Shown: positions 24,955 to 33,658 of the stretch, in pieces
Numbering within the stretch: the first letter of the stretch is position 1
Layout: each line of letters begins with the position of its first letter
DNA from: Candidatus Muproteobacteria bacterium
Lineage (GTDB): Bacteria; Pseudomonadota; Gammaproteobacteria; Acidiferrobacterales; Sulfurifustaceae
DNA: 62,010 nucleotides
Reading direction: 5' to 3'
NCBI GenBank assembly: GCA_027449605.1
Contig: DAIDLH010000045.1
Span: 1-62,010, forward strand
Made by a program: the position numbers and the translations under genes
The notes under the pieces: model-generated
What the model was told of the DNA's origin: nothing
Databases searched by the model: none
The model's input: the letters and a program-made list of their open reading frames with translations, nothing else

Positions 24955-26310
24955 ATTAACCAACCGTTTGTCATCCCTCGCGCGCAGCATCCCATCTCCC
25001 GCGCGCTGATCAGCGAAAACGCCCTCAAGGTCCTGTATCGTCTGAAAGACGCCGGCTACGCCAGCCTGCTGGTCGGCGGATGCGTGCGCGACCTGATGCT
25101 CGGGCGCGAACCCAAGGATTTTGACGTCGTGACCGACGCCCGCCCGGAGCAGATCCGCAAACTGTTTCACAACGCGCGCGTGATCGGACGGCGCTTCCGC
25201 CTGGTGCACGTGCGCTTCGGGCGCGAGATCATCGAAGTCGCCACCTTTCGCGCGATCCCCCGTGACGTTTCGGAAGAAAGCACGCACCCGGAGGAGGAAA
25301 ACGGCGGGGAAACGGAGGAAAACGGTGACGACGCCCCGATCGAGGCTCCCGATCACAATATTTTCGGCTCCCAGGAAGAGGACGCCGTGCGGCGCGATTT
25401 CACGGTCAATGCACTGTATTACGACGTCCGCGATTTCGGCGTCATCGATTACGTCGGCGGCGTCGAGGACCTGAAGCGCGGCGTGCTGCGCGTCATCGGC
25501 GATCCGGAATCGCGCTTTCGCGAGGACCCGGTGCGCATGCTGCGCGCCGTGCGCTTCGCCGCCAAGCTCGGGTTCAAACTCGAAGATAGTACCGCCGCGC
25601 CGATCCACGACCTGGCGTCGCTGCTGACCACCGTGCCGCCGGCGCGCATGTTCGAGGAGGTGCTGAAGCTGTTTCACGGCGGCTACGCGCTGGAGACTTA
25701 CGAGTTGTTGCGCCATTACGGCCTGTTCCAGCATCTGTTTCCGCTCACGGAAAAAAGCCTCGAGCGCGAGGAGCAGGGTTTTCCCGTGACGCTGGTGCCG
25801 CGCGCCCTGACCAACACCGACGCGCGCGTGAACGAGGACAAGCCCGTCACCCCGGCGTTCCTGTTCGCCGCGCTCCTGTGGGAGCCGGTGCGACAGCAGA
25901 CCGACGAACTGCTCGAGCGCGGCATGAACCGGTATGACGCCTCGTTCCGCGCCGCCGAGGCGGTGCTGCGCGAGCAATTGCGGCGCGTCACGATTCCCAA
26001 GCGCTTCAGCGTGCCGATGCGCGAGATCTGGAGCATGCAGGACCGCTTCGAGCGGCGCGCCGGCCAGCAGGCGTTTCGCCTGCTCGAGAACAAGCGGTTC
26101 CGCGCCGCGTACGATTTTCTGCTGTTGCGCGCCGAGACCGGCGAGGCCGATGCGGCGCTGGCCGAGTGGTGGACGCGTTTTCAATCCGCGGGAGACGACG
26201 AACGTCGCGCCATGACGGCGCAGATGGCGCCGGCTCCCGGCGCCGGTCAGCGCAAGCGCCGCCGGCGCCGCCGCCGGCCATCGTCCGCGCAGGCGCCGCG
26301 GCATGAATAA
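24955..26310 (+). CDS. pcnB: poly(A) polymerase I, apparent AUU start
   Basis: PcnB adds poly(A) tails that speed RNA decay. GGCVRDLMLGREPKDFDVVT (residues 41-60) is the nucleotidyltransferase core with catalytic Asp55 and Asp57; FREDPVRMLRAVRFAAKLGF and the Arg-rich C terminus also fit. The open frame runs back through the antisense of tRNA-Glu (to 24742) and has no ATG after the tRNA. AAGGAACAACG precedes ATT at 24955, six bases from AAGGA, giving 451 residues. E. coli pcnB is known to start at AUU, so the same rare start is likely here. TTG at 24934 and GTG codons further upstream are alternatives. Stop overlaps folK. Confidence 0.93.
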   Translation: MNQPFVIPRAQHPISRALISENALKVLYRLKDAGYASLLVGGCVRDLMLGREPKDFDVVTDARPEQIRKLFHNARVIGRRFRLVHVRFGREIIEVATFRAIPRDVSEESTHPEEENGGETEENGDDAPIEAPDHNIFGSQEEDAVRRDFTVNALYYDVRDFGVIDYVGGVEDLKRGVLRVIGDPESRFREDPVRMLRAVRFAAKLGFKLEDSTAAPIHDLASLLTTVPPARMFEEVLKLFHGGYALETYELLRHYGLFQHLFPLTEKSLEREEQGFPVTLVPRALTNTDARVNEDKPVTPAFLFAALLWEPVRQQTDELLERGMNRYDASFRAAEAVLREQLRRVTIPKRFSVPMREIWSMQDRFERRAGQQAFRLLENKRFRAAYDFLLLRAETGEADAALAEWWTRFQSAGDDERRAMTAQMAPAPGAGQRKRRRRRRRPSSAQAPRHE

Positions 26311-26809
26311 AAAAGCCTCCGGTGACGCACGTGCTTTCATCGGTCTGGGAAGCAACCTGGGCGACCCCGCGGAACAGGTGCGGGCCGGCATGGCGGCGCT
26401 CGCGCGGCTCGCTGAAACGCGCGTCGAGGGTTGTTCCTCGCTTTATCGCAGCGCGCCGGTGGGCCGGCGGGATCAGCCGGATTTCGTCAACGCCGTCTGC
26501 CGCGTGCGCACCGGACTGGCTCCCGCGGCGTTGATGCAGCAGTTGCTGGGAATCGAAACCGCGCACGGGCGCGAGCGCCGCGGCGAGAAGGGCGGTCCGC
26601 GCACGCTCGATCTCGAGCTGCTGCTGTACGGCGACGAGGCCATCCACGGCGAGAGTTTGACCGTGCCGCACCCGAGACTCCACGAACGCGCCTTCGTCCT
26701 GTATCCTTTATCGGAACTCGAGCCGGACCTGGTGATCCCGGGGCACGGCCCGGTGCGTGAACTGCTGGCCGCTTGCGCCAGCCAGCGGCTGCAGAAGATG
26801 GATGTTTGA
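26303..26809 (+). CDS. folK: 2-amino-4-hydroxy-6-hydroxymethyldihydropteridine diphosphokinase
   Basis: HPPK transfers pyrophosphate from ATP to the hydroxymethylpterin in folate synthesis. The 168-residue protein shows AFIGLGSNLGDP at residues 11-22, YRSAPVGRRDQPDFVNAVC near 45-63, and the signature GPRTLDLELLLYG with the two metal-binding Asp/Glu region near 100, then PHPRLHERAFVL. It overlaps pcnB by eight bases, an order common in gammaproteobacteria, and leads into the panBCD group. Confidence 0.96.
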   Translation: MNKKASGDARAFIGLGSNLGDPAEQVRAGMAALARLAETRVEGCSSLYRSAPVGRRDQPDFVNAVCRVRTGLAPAALMQQLLGIETAHGRERRGEKGGPRTLDLELLLYGDEAIHGESLTVPHPRLHERAFVLYPLSELEPDLVIPGHGPVRELLAACASQRLQKMDV

Positions 26810-26845
26810 AGGCAGAACAGGTCCAGAAGCGGAAAACACCAGCAC

Positions 26846-27496
26846 ATGAATACCGTCAATCCGGGTTATGTCGTCGTGGAGGGTCCGATCGGCGTGGGCA
26901 AGACCAGTCTCGCCATGCGCCTCGCGGACGCGTTCGGCGCCCGGCCGCTGCTGGAGCAGCCGCAGGAGAATCCGTTTCTCGAACGGTTCTACCAGTCACG
27001 CAAGCATTTCGCGCTGCCGACGCAGCTGTTCTTCCTGTTCCAGCGCGCCCGCCAGATGGAGCAGGTCAAACAGAGCGATTTGTTCAGCAACGGTTACGTC
27101 GCCGATTTTCTGCTCGACAAGGACCGGCTGTTCGCGCGCGCCAACCTCGACGACGACGAGCTGCGGCTTTATGAACAGGTCTACGCGCAGATGAGCCTGC
27201 ACCTGCCGGCGCCGGATCTCGTGATATACCTGCAGGCGCCGGTGGACGTGTTGCACGAGCGGGTGCGCCGTCGCGGGGCGGACTACGAGCGCCAGATCGA
27301 ACGTGATTATTTGCAACTGCTGGCGGACGCGTATACCCGGTTTTTCCACCACTACACCGCCGCGCCGCTGCTGGTGGTGAACGCCGAGCGCATCAACATC
27401 GTCGACAACGACGACGATTTCCAGATGCTGTTGTCGCATATCCGCAAGATCCGCAGCGGCCGTCACTTCCTGAATCCGCTCGCCGCCAGCCTGTGA
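26846..27496 (+). CDS. deoxynucleoside kinase family protein
   Basis: This P-loop kinase of 216 residues belongs to the deoxyguanosine/deoxyadenosine kinase (dNK) family. The Walker A is [10 protein letters not shown] (residues 11-20), ending at Lys19 and Thr20. The family's DR motif appears as LDKDRLFA and the lid arginines as [14 protein letters not shown]. Proteins of this type stand between folK and panB in many gammaproteobacteria. Substrate and physiological role there are uncertain. Its stop overlaps the panB start (GTGA). Confidence 0.88.
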   Translation: MNTVNPGYVVVEGPIGVGKTSLAMRLADAFGARPLLEQPQENPFLERFYQSRKHFALPTQLFFLFQRARQMEQVKQSDLFSNGYVADFLLDKDRLFARANLDDDELRLYEQVYAQMSLHLPAPDLVIYLQAPVDVLHERVRRRGADYERQIERDYLQLLADAYTRFFHHYTAAPLLVVNAERINIVDNDDDFQMLLSHIRKIRSGRHFLNPLAASL

Positions 27497-28299
27497 AGCC
27501 GGTCACCGTCAACACGCTCCGGGAGATGAAGCGCCGCGGCGAGAAAATCGCCTGCCTTACCGCCTACGATTACAGTTTCGCCAGCCTGCTCGACCGCGCC
27601 GGTGTCGACCTGGTCATGGTCGGGGATTCGCTCGGCATGGTCGTACAGGGACATGACACCACGCTTCCGGTGAGCGTCGCCGACATGGCGTATCACAGCC
27701 GCTGCGTGGCGCGCGGCGTGAGTCGCGCGCTGATCGTCACCGACCTGCCGTTCATGAGCTATCAGCAAAGCCCGCCGCACGCTTTCGCTTCGGCGGGGCG
27801 CCTGATGCAGAAGGGCGGGGCGCAGGTGGTGAAACTCGAAGGCGGCGAGCCGATGGCGGCGACGGTAAGGTTTCTGGTCGTGCGCGGCATCCCGGTGTGC
27901 GCGCACCTGGGGCTGACGCCGCAGTCGGTGCATCAGCTCGGCGGCTACCGCGTGCAGGGACGCGAGGCGACCGCCGCGGAGCGCATCCGCCGCGACGCGA
28001 AAATTTTGCAGGACGCCGGCGCAAGCCTGATCGTGCTCGAAGCGGTGCCGTCGGAACTCGCGCAGATCATCACGGAGGATCTGGAAATTCCCACGATCGG
28101 CATCGGCGCCGGTCCCCATTGCGACGGCCAGGTGCTGGTGCTGCACGATATGCTCGGGATATATCCGCGACCGAGTCCGAAGTTCTCGAAGAATTTCATG
28201 CACGGCGCGGCCGGCATCGAGGAAGCGGTGAAGGCTTATGTCGCCGCGGTCAAGTCCGGCGCCTTCCCTGGCGCGGAGCACAGCTTTCACGCTTCATGA
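27493..28299 (+). CDS. panB: 3-methyl-2-oxobutanoate hydroxymethyltransferase
   Basis: PanB makes ketopantoate from 2-oxoisovalerate and methylene-THF, the first committed step to pantothenate. The 268-residue protein has the TIM-barrel motifs [21 protein letters not shown] (from residue 24), [14 protein letters not shown] and [35 protein letters not shown] is the late signature. GTG start, overlapping the kinase gene; it overlaps panC by four bases. Confidence 0.97.
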   Translation: MKPVTVNTLREMKRRGEKIACLTAYDYSFASLLDRAGVDLVMVGDSLGMVVQGHDTTLPVSVADMAYHSRCVARGVSRALIVTDLPFMSYQQSPPHAFASAGRLMQKGGAQVVKLEGGEPMAATVRFLVVRGIPVCAHLGLTPQSVHQLGGYRVQGREATAAERIRRDAKILQDAGASLIVLEAVPSELAQIITEDLEIPTIGIGAGPHCDGQVLVLHDMLGIYPRPSPKFSKNFMHGAAGIEEAVKAYVAAVKSGAFPGAEHSFHAS

Positions 28300-29147
28300 T
28301 CACGGTCGACAGCGTCGCCGGCCTCAAGGAACAGATCACGCGCTTGCGGCAGGGCTGCAAGCGCGTCGCGTTCGTGCCCACGCTGGGCAACCTGCACGCC
28401 GGGCACGTCCGCCTGATGCAGGAGGCGCGCAACCACGCGCAGGTCGTGGTCGCGAGCGTCTACGTCAATCCGCTGCAGTTCGGGCCGAACGAGGATTTCG
28501 AGGCCTACCCGCGCACGCCGGCGCACGACAAGGTGACGCTGCTCGCGGCCGGCGTGAACGTGCTGTTCATGCCGTCGAACGCGGTGATGTATCCGCGCGG
28601 CCGCGGCGCGCACACCGTCGTCGAAGTGCCGGGCCTGAGCGAGGATCTCTGCGGCGCTTTCCGTCCCGGTCATTTTCGCGGCGTTACCACCGTGGTGCAT
28701 CGTTTGCTCACCCTGGTCGCGCCCGACGTGGCCATCTTCGGCAAGAAGGATTACCAGCAGCTGATGCTGATCCGGTTGATGGTCGCGGATCTCGGCATGC
28801 CGGTGGAAATCGTCGGCGTGGACACGGTGCGCGAAGCCGACGGCCTCGCGCTCAGCTCGCGCAACAATTATCTGAGCGCGTCCGAGCGTCAGACGGCGCC
28901 GCACCTGTACGAAACCTTGTGCCATCTGCGCGACCGGGTGTTGCGTCACGGCAGCCTGACCCGGGAAGCGGAGGAGGCGGCCGCGGAAGAACTCAAATCG
29001 CGCGGATTCAGGGTCGACTATGTCAGCGTGCGCCGGCAGAGCGATCTGGCCGTGCCGCAAGCGGAGGATCGCCGACTGGTGGCGCTCGCGGCCGCGTGGC
29101 TCGGCCGCACGCGCCTGATCGACAACGTGGAATTCGGGTTCGAATAG
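28296..29147 (+). CDS. panC: pantoate--beta-alanine ligase
   Basis: Pantothenate synthetase joins pantoate and beta-alanine using ATP. The 283-residue protein shows [19 protein letters not shown] (residues 28-46; usually PTMGxLHxGH, here with Leu for Met). [13 protein letters not shown], the [16 protein letters not shown] core and [11 protein letters not shown] follow. ATGA overlap with panB. The longer open frame beginning at 27897 is panB sequence read in another frame. Confidence 0.96.
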   Translation: MITVDSVAGLKEQITRLRQGCKRVAFVPTLGNLHAGHVRLMQEARNHAQVVVASVYVNPLQFGPNEDFEAYPRTPAHDKVTLLAAGVNVLFMPSNAVMYPRGRGAHTVVEVPGLSEDLCGAFRPGHFRGVTTVVHRLLTLVAPDVAIFGKKDYQQLMLIRLMVADLGMPVEIVGVDTVREADGLALSSRNNYLSASERQTAPHLYETLCHLRDRVLRHGSLTREAEEAAAEELKSRGFRVDYVSVRRQSDLAVPQAEDRRLVALAAAWLGRTRLIDNVEFGFE

Positions 29148-29207
29148 CCGTTTGAATCCGCGCGCATTAGGCCCGATAATATGGGTATTCGCCGGAGGTT
29201 TTAATTC

Positions 29208-29588
29208 ATGCGCCGTATCATGCTCAAATCCAAGCTGCACCGCGTGACCGTCACGCATTCCGAGCCCGACTACGAAGGCTCGGTGGCGATCGACGGCCGT
29301 CTGCTGGACGTCGCCGATATCCGCGAGTACGAGCGCATCGAGGTCTACAACCTCAAGAACGGCGAGCGCTTCTCCACCTATGCGATTCGCGCCGAGGATG
29401 ACTCGGGCATCGTTTCCGTCAACGGCGCGGCCTCGCACAAGGCCAGTCCGGGAGATATCGTCATTATCTGCGCCTACGCCGAGTTCGAGGAAAAGGAACT
29501 GGCCGCGTTCAAACCGCGCTTGGTGTACGTGGACTCCCACAACCGCATCACCCACACCCGCCATTCCATCCCGGTCCAGGTCGCCTAG
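29208..29588 (+). CDS. panD: aspartate 1-decarboxylase
   Basis: PanD makes beta-alanine for pantothenate. It is a pyruvoyl enzyme that self-cleaves between Gly24 and Ser25, seen here as DYEGSVAID. The 126-residue length and numbering match the E. coli zymogen from the first ATG, which follows GGAGGTTTTAATTC. With panB and panC it completes the branch from ketoisovalerate and aspartate to pantothenate, except ketopantoate reductase (panE), which is not here. Confidence 0.97.
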   Translation: MRRIMLKSKLHRVTVTHSEPDYEGSVAIDGRLLDVADIREYERIEVYNLKNGERFSTYAIRAEDDSGIVSVNGAASHKASPGDIVIICAYAEFEEKELAAFKPRLVYVDSHNRITHTRHSIPVQVA

Positions 29589-29768
29589 CCGCCGGTCTCC
29601 GGAGCGCGGGACGACTTCTTCGAAGCCACTGCGCCTCGAAGATGGAGTTGTTGCCTCGACCAGCGGCGAGCACGGCCAGACCGTTGGCCGGACGACCTTT
29701 CAGTCCCTTCCTACTATTTGTTGTATGGGACGTATCGCACAGCAAACACGGGAGAGGAAGGTCGGGAC

Positions 29769-30437
29769 ATGCAGGAAATACTTATGAGACTGGTTGACGT
29801 GCCGCTGGCGCGCATGTTCGTGCTCGCCGCCATCATTTTTCTTATGGTCGCGGTGCTCGGCAAGATCGAGGGCAAGATCGAGCCCGGAAAAATCGGCAGG
29901 ATCGGTGCGACCGTGGTCGGCATCCTGCTGATGGGTTCGGGCCTGGCCATGAACTTCATGGACGGCGAAGATCTGCGGGACAAGTTGCGTGGAGACGTGA
30001 GCCTGCCGTTGTCCGCGCAGGCCCGGCTGTCTGGCGTTGTCCTGGCCGGCGGAACCGCGCGCGATGTCGCCGTTACCGGCGCGCTGCTGAAACCGGCCGA
30101 GGACTCGCCGGGCGGCGCCGGGCCGATAGCCAAGGCAGCGGCGAGCGAAAAAACGGAGAGCGTCAAATCCGCGATCAAGGTGGTTACCGGCACATACGGA
30201 CGCAACTGCGGCGCCAAGCCCGGCAACGCCACGGCCCAGGTGTCGCGCAGCTGCGACGGGCAGGCCGCTTGCGACTACAAGCTCGATGCCGCGGCGCTGG
30301 AAGATCCGGCCCCGGCCTGCGCCAAGGATTTCACCGCCGAATGGAAATGCGGAACCGCCACGACCGTCTATTCCGTTTCCGTGCCGCCCGGCACGGCGCC
30401 GGGCGAACGCCTGCGGCTCGCCTGTTCGATATCATAA
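29769..30437 (+). CDS. membrane protein with SUEL-lectin-like C-terminal domain
   Basis: The 222-residue protein has two N-terminal transmembrane helices (about 12-28 and 43-58). A low-complexity Ala/Pro linker follows, then a Cys-containing C-terminal domain (about 137-222) reading TYGRNCG, SRSCDGQAACDYK and CAKDFTAEWKCG. This spacing resembles SUEL/galactose-binding lectin domains in envelope proteins of many bacteria, so sugar binding outside the membrane is plausible but unproven. GAGGAAGGTCGGGAC precedes the ATG; the in-frame ATG at 29718 lacks a good site. Confidence 0.7.
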   Translation: MQEILMRLVDVPLARMFVLAAIIFLMVAVLGKIEGKIEPGKIGRIGATVVGILLMGSGLAMNFMDGEDLRDKLRGDVSLPLSAQARLSGVVLAGGTARDVAVTGALLKPAEDSPGGAGPIAKAAASEKTESVKSAIKVVTGTYGRNCGAKPGNATAQVSRSCDGQAACDYKLDAAALEDPAPACAKDFTAEWKCGTATTVYSVSVPPGTAPGERLRLACSIS

Positions 30438-30457
30438 GGGTTTCGCGACTCGCAACT

Positions 30458-30485
30458 AAAAATGGGCTGCTACGCAGCCCTTTTT
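30458..30485 (+). terminator. intrinsic terminator after the lectin-like gene
   Basis: GGGCTGC (30464-30470) pairs with GCAGCCC (30474-30480) around a TAC loop, followed by five T. An A-run precedes it, so it could be bidirectional. Confidence 0.9.
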
Positions 30486-30512
30486 AGGGGGGGCCTCTGA
30501 TTAATTCAAAAA

Positions 30513-30569
30513 TGTAGGGTACGCCCTGCGCACCGATCGACGAAATGGTGCGTGGGACGCACCCTGCAT
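30513..30569. repeat. imperfect intergenic palindrome
   Basis: GTAGGGTACGCCCTGCGCAC on the left and GGTGCGTGGGACGCACCCTG on the right form an imperfect hairpin around ~12 bases. A similar GTAGGGTGGGCATTGCCCAC unit occurs at 61534-61553, so this is probably a dispersed repeat family. Confidence 0.55.
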
Positions 30570-30792
30570 CGAATTATTCAGACCCCCCTTCGTTCTCTTG
30601 ACCCCATCTTTCGTAGCGTTGAAAAGATTCCCAGGACGCAGACAAGATACGCAAGCCCGGAAAAATATTCGGCCGGAGTATCGTCGGCTGACAGACCTGT
30701 CGGAGTTCGATCGCATCGACTCCGACGCCTGAAATCCCCCGGCCGAGAGAGACTCGATCCGGCGGAAAACAACGAAGTTACCCGGAAGTGGC

Positions 30793-30933
30793 GTGGTGAG
30801 TGCGGGATATGTTTTCATTTTCGATTTCGGCGATGCGGTGGCGGTGATGGTGTTCGTGTTTCTGGTGTTGCTGATTACGGACATTCTCGGCCTGACGAAC
30901 GTCTACCCGTTCGTCAGGCATCTCCAGCGCTGA
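30793..30933 (+). CDS. possible 46-residue single-helix membrane peptide
   Basis: The frame starts at tandem GTG codons and encodes YVFIFDF, then a strongly hydrophobic stretch (VAVMVFVFLVLLITDILGL) and a short tail ending RHLQR. It has no strong Shine-Dalgarno. Codon use is GC-rich at third positions, like its neighbours. It may be a real microprotein or the relic of a longer gene; no homologue is recognised. Confidence 0.3.
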   Translation: MVSAGYVFIFDFGDAVAVMVFVFLVLLITDILGLTNVYPFVRHLQR

Positions 30934-31042
30934 GTGTCGGAGTCGGCATTCTCTTCTCGTGGATATCTGGAATTGCCCGGAGAGATTGCTCATGGTGCGT
31001 CTTCAGCGCCGGCGGATTTTGAACACGATGCGATGAATCTGG

Positions 31043-32509
31043 ATGCGGTGGATGTCTAAATCACGGAAAATCGTTCTCGCCGTCGCCGGGTTCGCTGCGT
31101 TGCTGATCCTGGCCGCGGCGATCCTGTCGGTCTTCGTCGACGTCAATGCCTACAAGTCCCGGGTGGAAGCGGCCGCCTCCGATGCCCTGGGGATGGAAGT
31201 CCGTGTCGGCGGCCGGCTGGGGATCGGTCTGGTCCCGGGCCCGCGCGTCACGCTGGAGGACGTGCGCCTCCGCAACCGGGGGGCGGATATCGTCTCTGCA
31301 AAAAAGGCCAGCCTGGCGATCGATCTCCTTCCGCTGCTTAACCGGAAAATCCGGATCGGAAAGCTCGCGCTGAAGCAGCCCAGGATCTCCATCGAGCGGG
31401 ACCGCGACGGAAGGTTCAACTTCGAAAAACCGGAGCAGGCCGAGCGGACATTCCCCGGCCTGGATTTGACGAAGCTGTCCTTCTCGAACGGGACTCTCCT
31501 TTATACGGACATGCTGTCCGGGGAAGGATTCGAGGCCAGAGACTGCAATCTGGACGCGAGCCGCCTGCGACTCCCGGGCGGGAAAGGTCCGGACATCTTG
31601 CGAAACTTTTCGGTCGAGGCGGAACTCGCCTGCGGAGAGATACAGGCCGGTGACGTTGTCGTTTCCGGCTTGAAGTTCTCGGTTGCCGGGAAGGACGGGG
31701 TCTTCGATCTCAAGCCGATTACGATGCGCATCTTCGGCGGGCAAGGCTCGGGGAACATCCGGGCGGATCTTTCGGGCGCCGTTCCTCTCTTCCGTGTCCG
31801 CTATTCCCTGTCGAATATCCGTATCGAGGAGTGTCTCAAGACGCTCTCGCCGAAAAAAGTCGCGGAAGGATCGATCGACTTCTCCACGAACTTGTCGATG
31901 CAGGGGATGGACGCGAATCAGGTCAGGCAGACCCTGGACGGAGAATTCTCGATCCGGGGCGAGAACCTCACACTCGATGGCGAGGACCTCGACCGGAAGA
32001 TCTCCCGGTTGGAGTCCAGCCAGAAGTTCAATCTCGTGGATGCGGGCGCATTGTTCCTGGCCGGTCCCATGGGTTTGGCGGTCACGAAGGGGTACAACTT
32101 CGCGAGCCTCTTTCTGCCCGGCCCGCTGGATATGGTGAATCGCTTCGAGAAGTCGGCGGGCAGCAGCCGGATCCGGACGCTGGTCTCCGACTGGAAGATC
32201 GAGCATGGCGTGGCGCAGGCGAGGGACGTGGCCCTGGCGACGGACGAGAACCGCATCGCCCTCAAAGGGGGACTCGACTTCGTCGGCGAGCGCTTCGATG
32301 ACGTGACCGTGGCGGTGATTGACGACAAGGGCTGCGCCAAGATGCAGCAGAAGATCCACGGTCCCTTCGAGAAGCCGGTGGTGGAGAAGCCCAGCATTCT
32401 GACATCTCTCGCGGGACCGGCGATCAAGCTGCTCAAGCAGACGAGGGATCTTTTTCCCGGGAGGCGGTGCGAAGTGTTCTACTCCAGCTCGGTGGCTCCG
32501 CCGAAATGA
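31043..32509 (+). CDS. AsmA-family protein
   Basis: The 488-residue protein has a cytosolic start (SKSRK), one transmembrane helix (about 11-33) and a large periplasmic region of repeating beta-strand units. It is AsmA-like: NAYKSRVEAAASDALGMEVR, then VTLEDVRLRNRG and a C-terminal AsmA part (GSIDFSTNLSMQGMD). AsmA-type proteins are bridge-like lipid-transfer proteins thought to carry phospholipid to the outer membrane. ATG at 31052 is an equally possible start. The upstream stretch has no obvious promoter. Confidence 0.85.
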   Translation: MRWMSKSRKIVLAVAGFAALLILAAAILSVFVDVNAYKSRVEAAASDALGMEVRVGGRLGIGLVPGPRVTLEDVRLRNRGADIVSAKKASLAIDLLPLLNRKIRIGKLALKQPRISIERDRDGRFNFEKPEQAERTFPGLDLTKLSFSNGTLLYTDMLSGEGFEARDCNLDASRLRLPGGKGPDILRNFSVEAELACGEIQAGDVVVSGLKFSVAGKDGVFDLKPITMRIFGGQGSGNIRADLSGAVPLFRVRYSLSNIRIEECLKTLSPKKVAEGSIDFSTNLSMQGMDANQVRQTLDGEFSIRGENLTLDGEDLDRKISRLESSQKFNLVDAGALFLAGPMGLAVTKGYNFASLFLPGPLDMVNRFEKSAGSSRIRTLVSDWKIEHGVAQARDVALATDENRIALKGGLDFVGERFDDVTVAVIDDKGCAKMQQKIHGPFEKPVVEKPSILTSLAGPAIKLLKQTRDLFPGRRCEVFYSSSVAPPK

Positions 32510-32638
32510 AGCAAGAACTTCCCGCACCGGGGTCCTCGCAGTGCCTGCCGCGAACCGGCACGCACCGACCACCCGGCAGGCGGTCTCCCGATTTCCGCGC
32601 TCGGTCGTCGGCGAGCGCGTCATTCAGAGCGCCGTTGC

Positions 32639-33028
32639 TCAGCCCTGTTTCTTGGCCCAGAGCATGCACCAGCCGTTGGCGCTGACCTTGCCCTCTACCA
32701 CCTTGCAGGTGCTGGACTCGGCGATGAAGTGCATGCAGTTGGCGCATTGCTGGTCGCCTTTGGGTTGATCCTGGTACTTGGCCTGCGCCTTGCTCAGCTT
32801 GCCGCTTGGAGCCGGAGCGCCCTGGGCCGAACCGCTTTGCGGCGCGCCGCCCGCCTCAGGAGCAGGGCTCGCCTCCCGGCTCGACGTCGGCGCCGTCGGC
32901 GCGGCGGCCTCGGGAGCTTGCGTATTCGGGGCAGGGGATTCATCTTTTTTCTGGCAGCCGGTCAGGGAAAGCGCAAGCACGGCCATGCTGCGCAGCACCG
33001 TTCGACGCTCGACATTGTGAGTGGACAT
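32639..33028 (-). CDS. high-potential iron-sulfur protein with lipobox
   Basis: HiPIPs carry electrons through a [4Fe-4S] cluster in the periplasm. The four ligands are Cys95, Cys98, Cys108 and Cys121 (CANCMHF, STCKV, SANGWC). The N terminus has a twin-arginine-like VERRTVLRS (Arg8-Arg9) and a hydrophobic run ending LTGC, a lipobox with Cys25. A ~55-residue Pro/Ala/Ser linker follows. The protein is 129 residues from ATG 33028, which follows AAAGGAGGTATTGATC. It would thus be an anchored HiPIP, unlike the usual soluble form. HiPIPs are common in purple and iron- or sulfur-oxidising bacteria. Confidence 0.9.
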   Translation of the reverse strand: MSTHNVERRTVLRSMAVLALSLTGCQKKDESPAPNTQAPEAAAPTAPTSSREASPAPEAGGAPQSGSAQGAPAPSGKLSKAQAKYQDQPKGDQQCANCMHFIAESSTCKVVEGKVSANGWCMLWAKKQG

Positions 33029-33076
33029 GATCAATACCTCCTTTGGTTGACAAGGTCTCCGGTCCGGTCCCCGCCG

Positions 33077-33583
33077 CTAGAATTTGAACTGGAGACCGGC
33101 CGTGGCGGCGTCGAGTTTTACGTTCGACACGTCGTAGCGTTCGTATTCCAGCCGCAAGGCGAGATTCCTGTTGAAATCCAGTTTAAGTCCGGCGCCCCAA
33201 AAGGGGTCGTTGCCGTCCTTGTCGCTCACCGTTCCGCCGATGACCGAATCGGAGTCCCACGAGAACTCTCCGCCTTTCAGGAATAACGGCCCGAACGAGA
33301 ACACCGCGGCCAGGCCTTTGCCGTCGGCATCGAAACGGGAGCCGCCGTTATCCAGTCGATTGAAGTCAGTCCACTGGCCCTCGATGCCGAACCACTCGTT
33401 GATCTGACCGCCGACAAATCCCTTGACCAGGTTGTCGTTGTCGTGGAGATCGCTTTCGTTGATCCGGTATCCGCCACCCGAGGCCCCCAGATAAACCCCG
33501 GGTCGATCGGCATACGCGGCAAACGGAACCGGCAAAAGCACGGCCGGCAAGCTGACAAGAACGAACAGTTTGTCGATTCGCAT
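33077..33583 (-). CDS. outer-membrane beta-barrel protein
   Basis: The 168-residue protein has a signal peptide (about 1-25, ending AAYADR). It then has eight-strand OmpA/OmpW-like barrel features: YLGASGGGYRINES, NLALRLEYERYDVSN and a C-terminal ATAGLQFKF ending in Phe, the Bam recognition signal. AGGAGGTAGCC precedes the ATG. It lies between HiPIP and the BON lipoprotein on the same strand. No ligand can be proposed. Confidence 0.8.
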   Translation of the reverse strand: MRIDKLFVLVSLPAVLLPVPFAAYADRPGVYLGASGGGYRINESDLHDNDNLVKGFVGGQINEWFGIEGQWTDFNRLDNGGSRFDADGKGLAAVFSFGPLFLKGGEFSWDSDSVIGGTVSDKDGNDPFWGAGLKLDFNRNLALRLEYERYDVSNVKLDAATAGLQFKF

Positions 33584-33658
33584 GGCTACCTCCTTGCGTG
33601 TCGATGGATAAAATCATCCGTTTGATGAACAGCGGGATGGCAATGGGTCGATCCCCGG

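Larger units (their letters stand above)
30438..31042. other. 605-base stretch with terminator, palindromic repeat and a possible microprotein
   Basis: No normal-length gene is convincing here. It holds the terminator at 30458-30485, an imperfect palindrome at 30513-30569, and a short frame at 30793-30933 described separately. The remaining sequence (30580-30790 and 30935-31042) has frames on both strands without start signals. I see nothing further in it. Confidence 0.5.
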
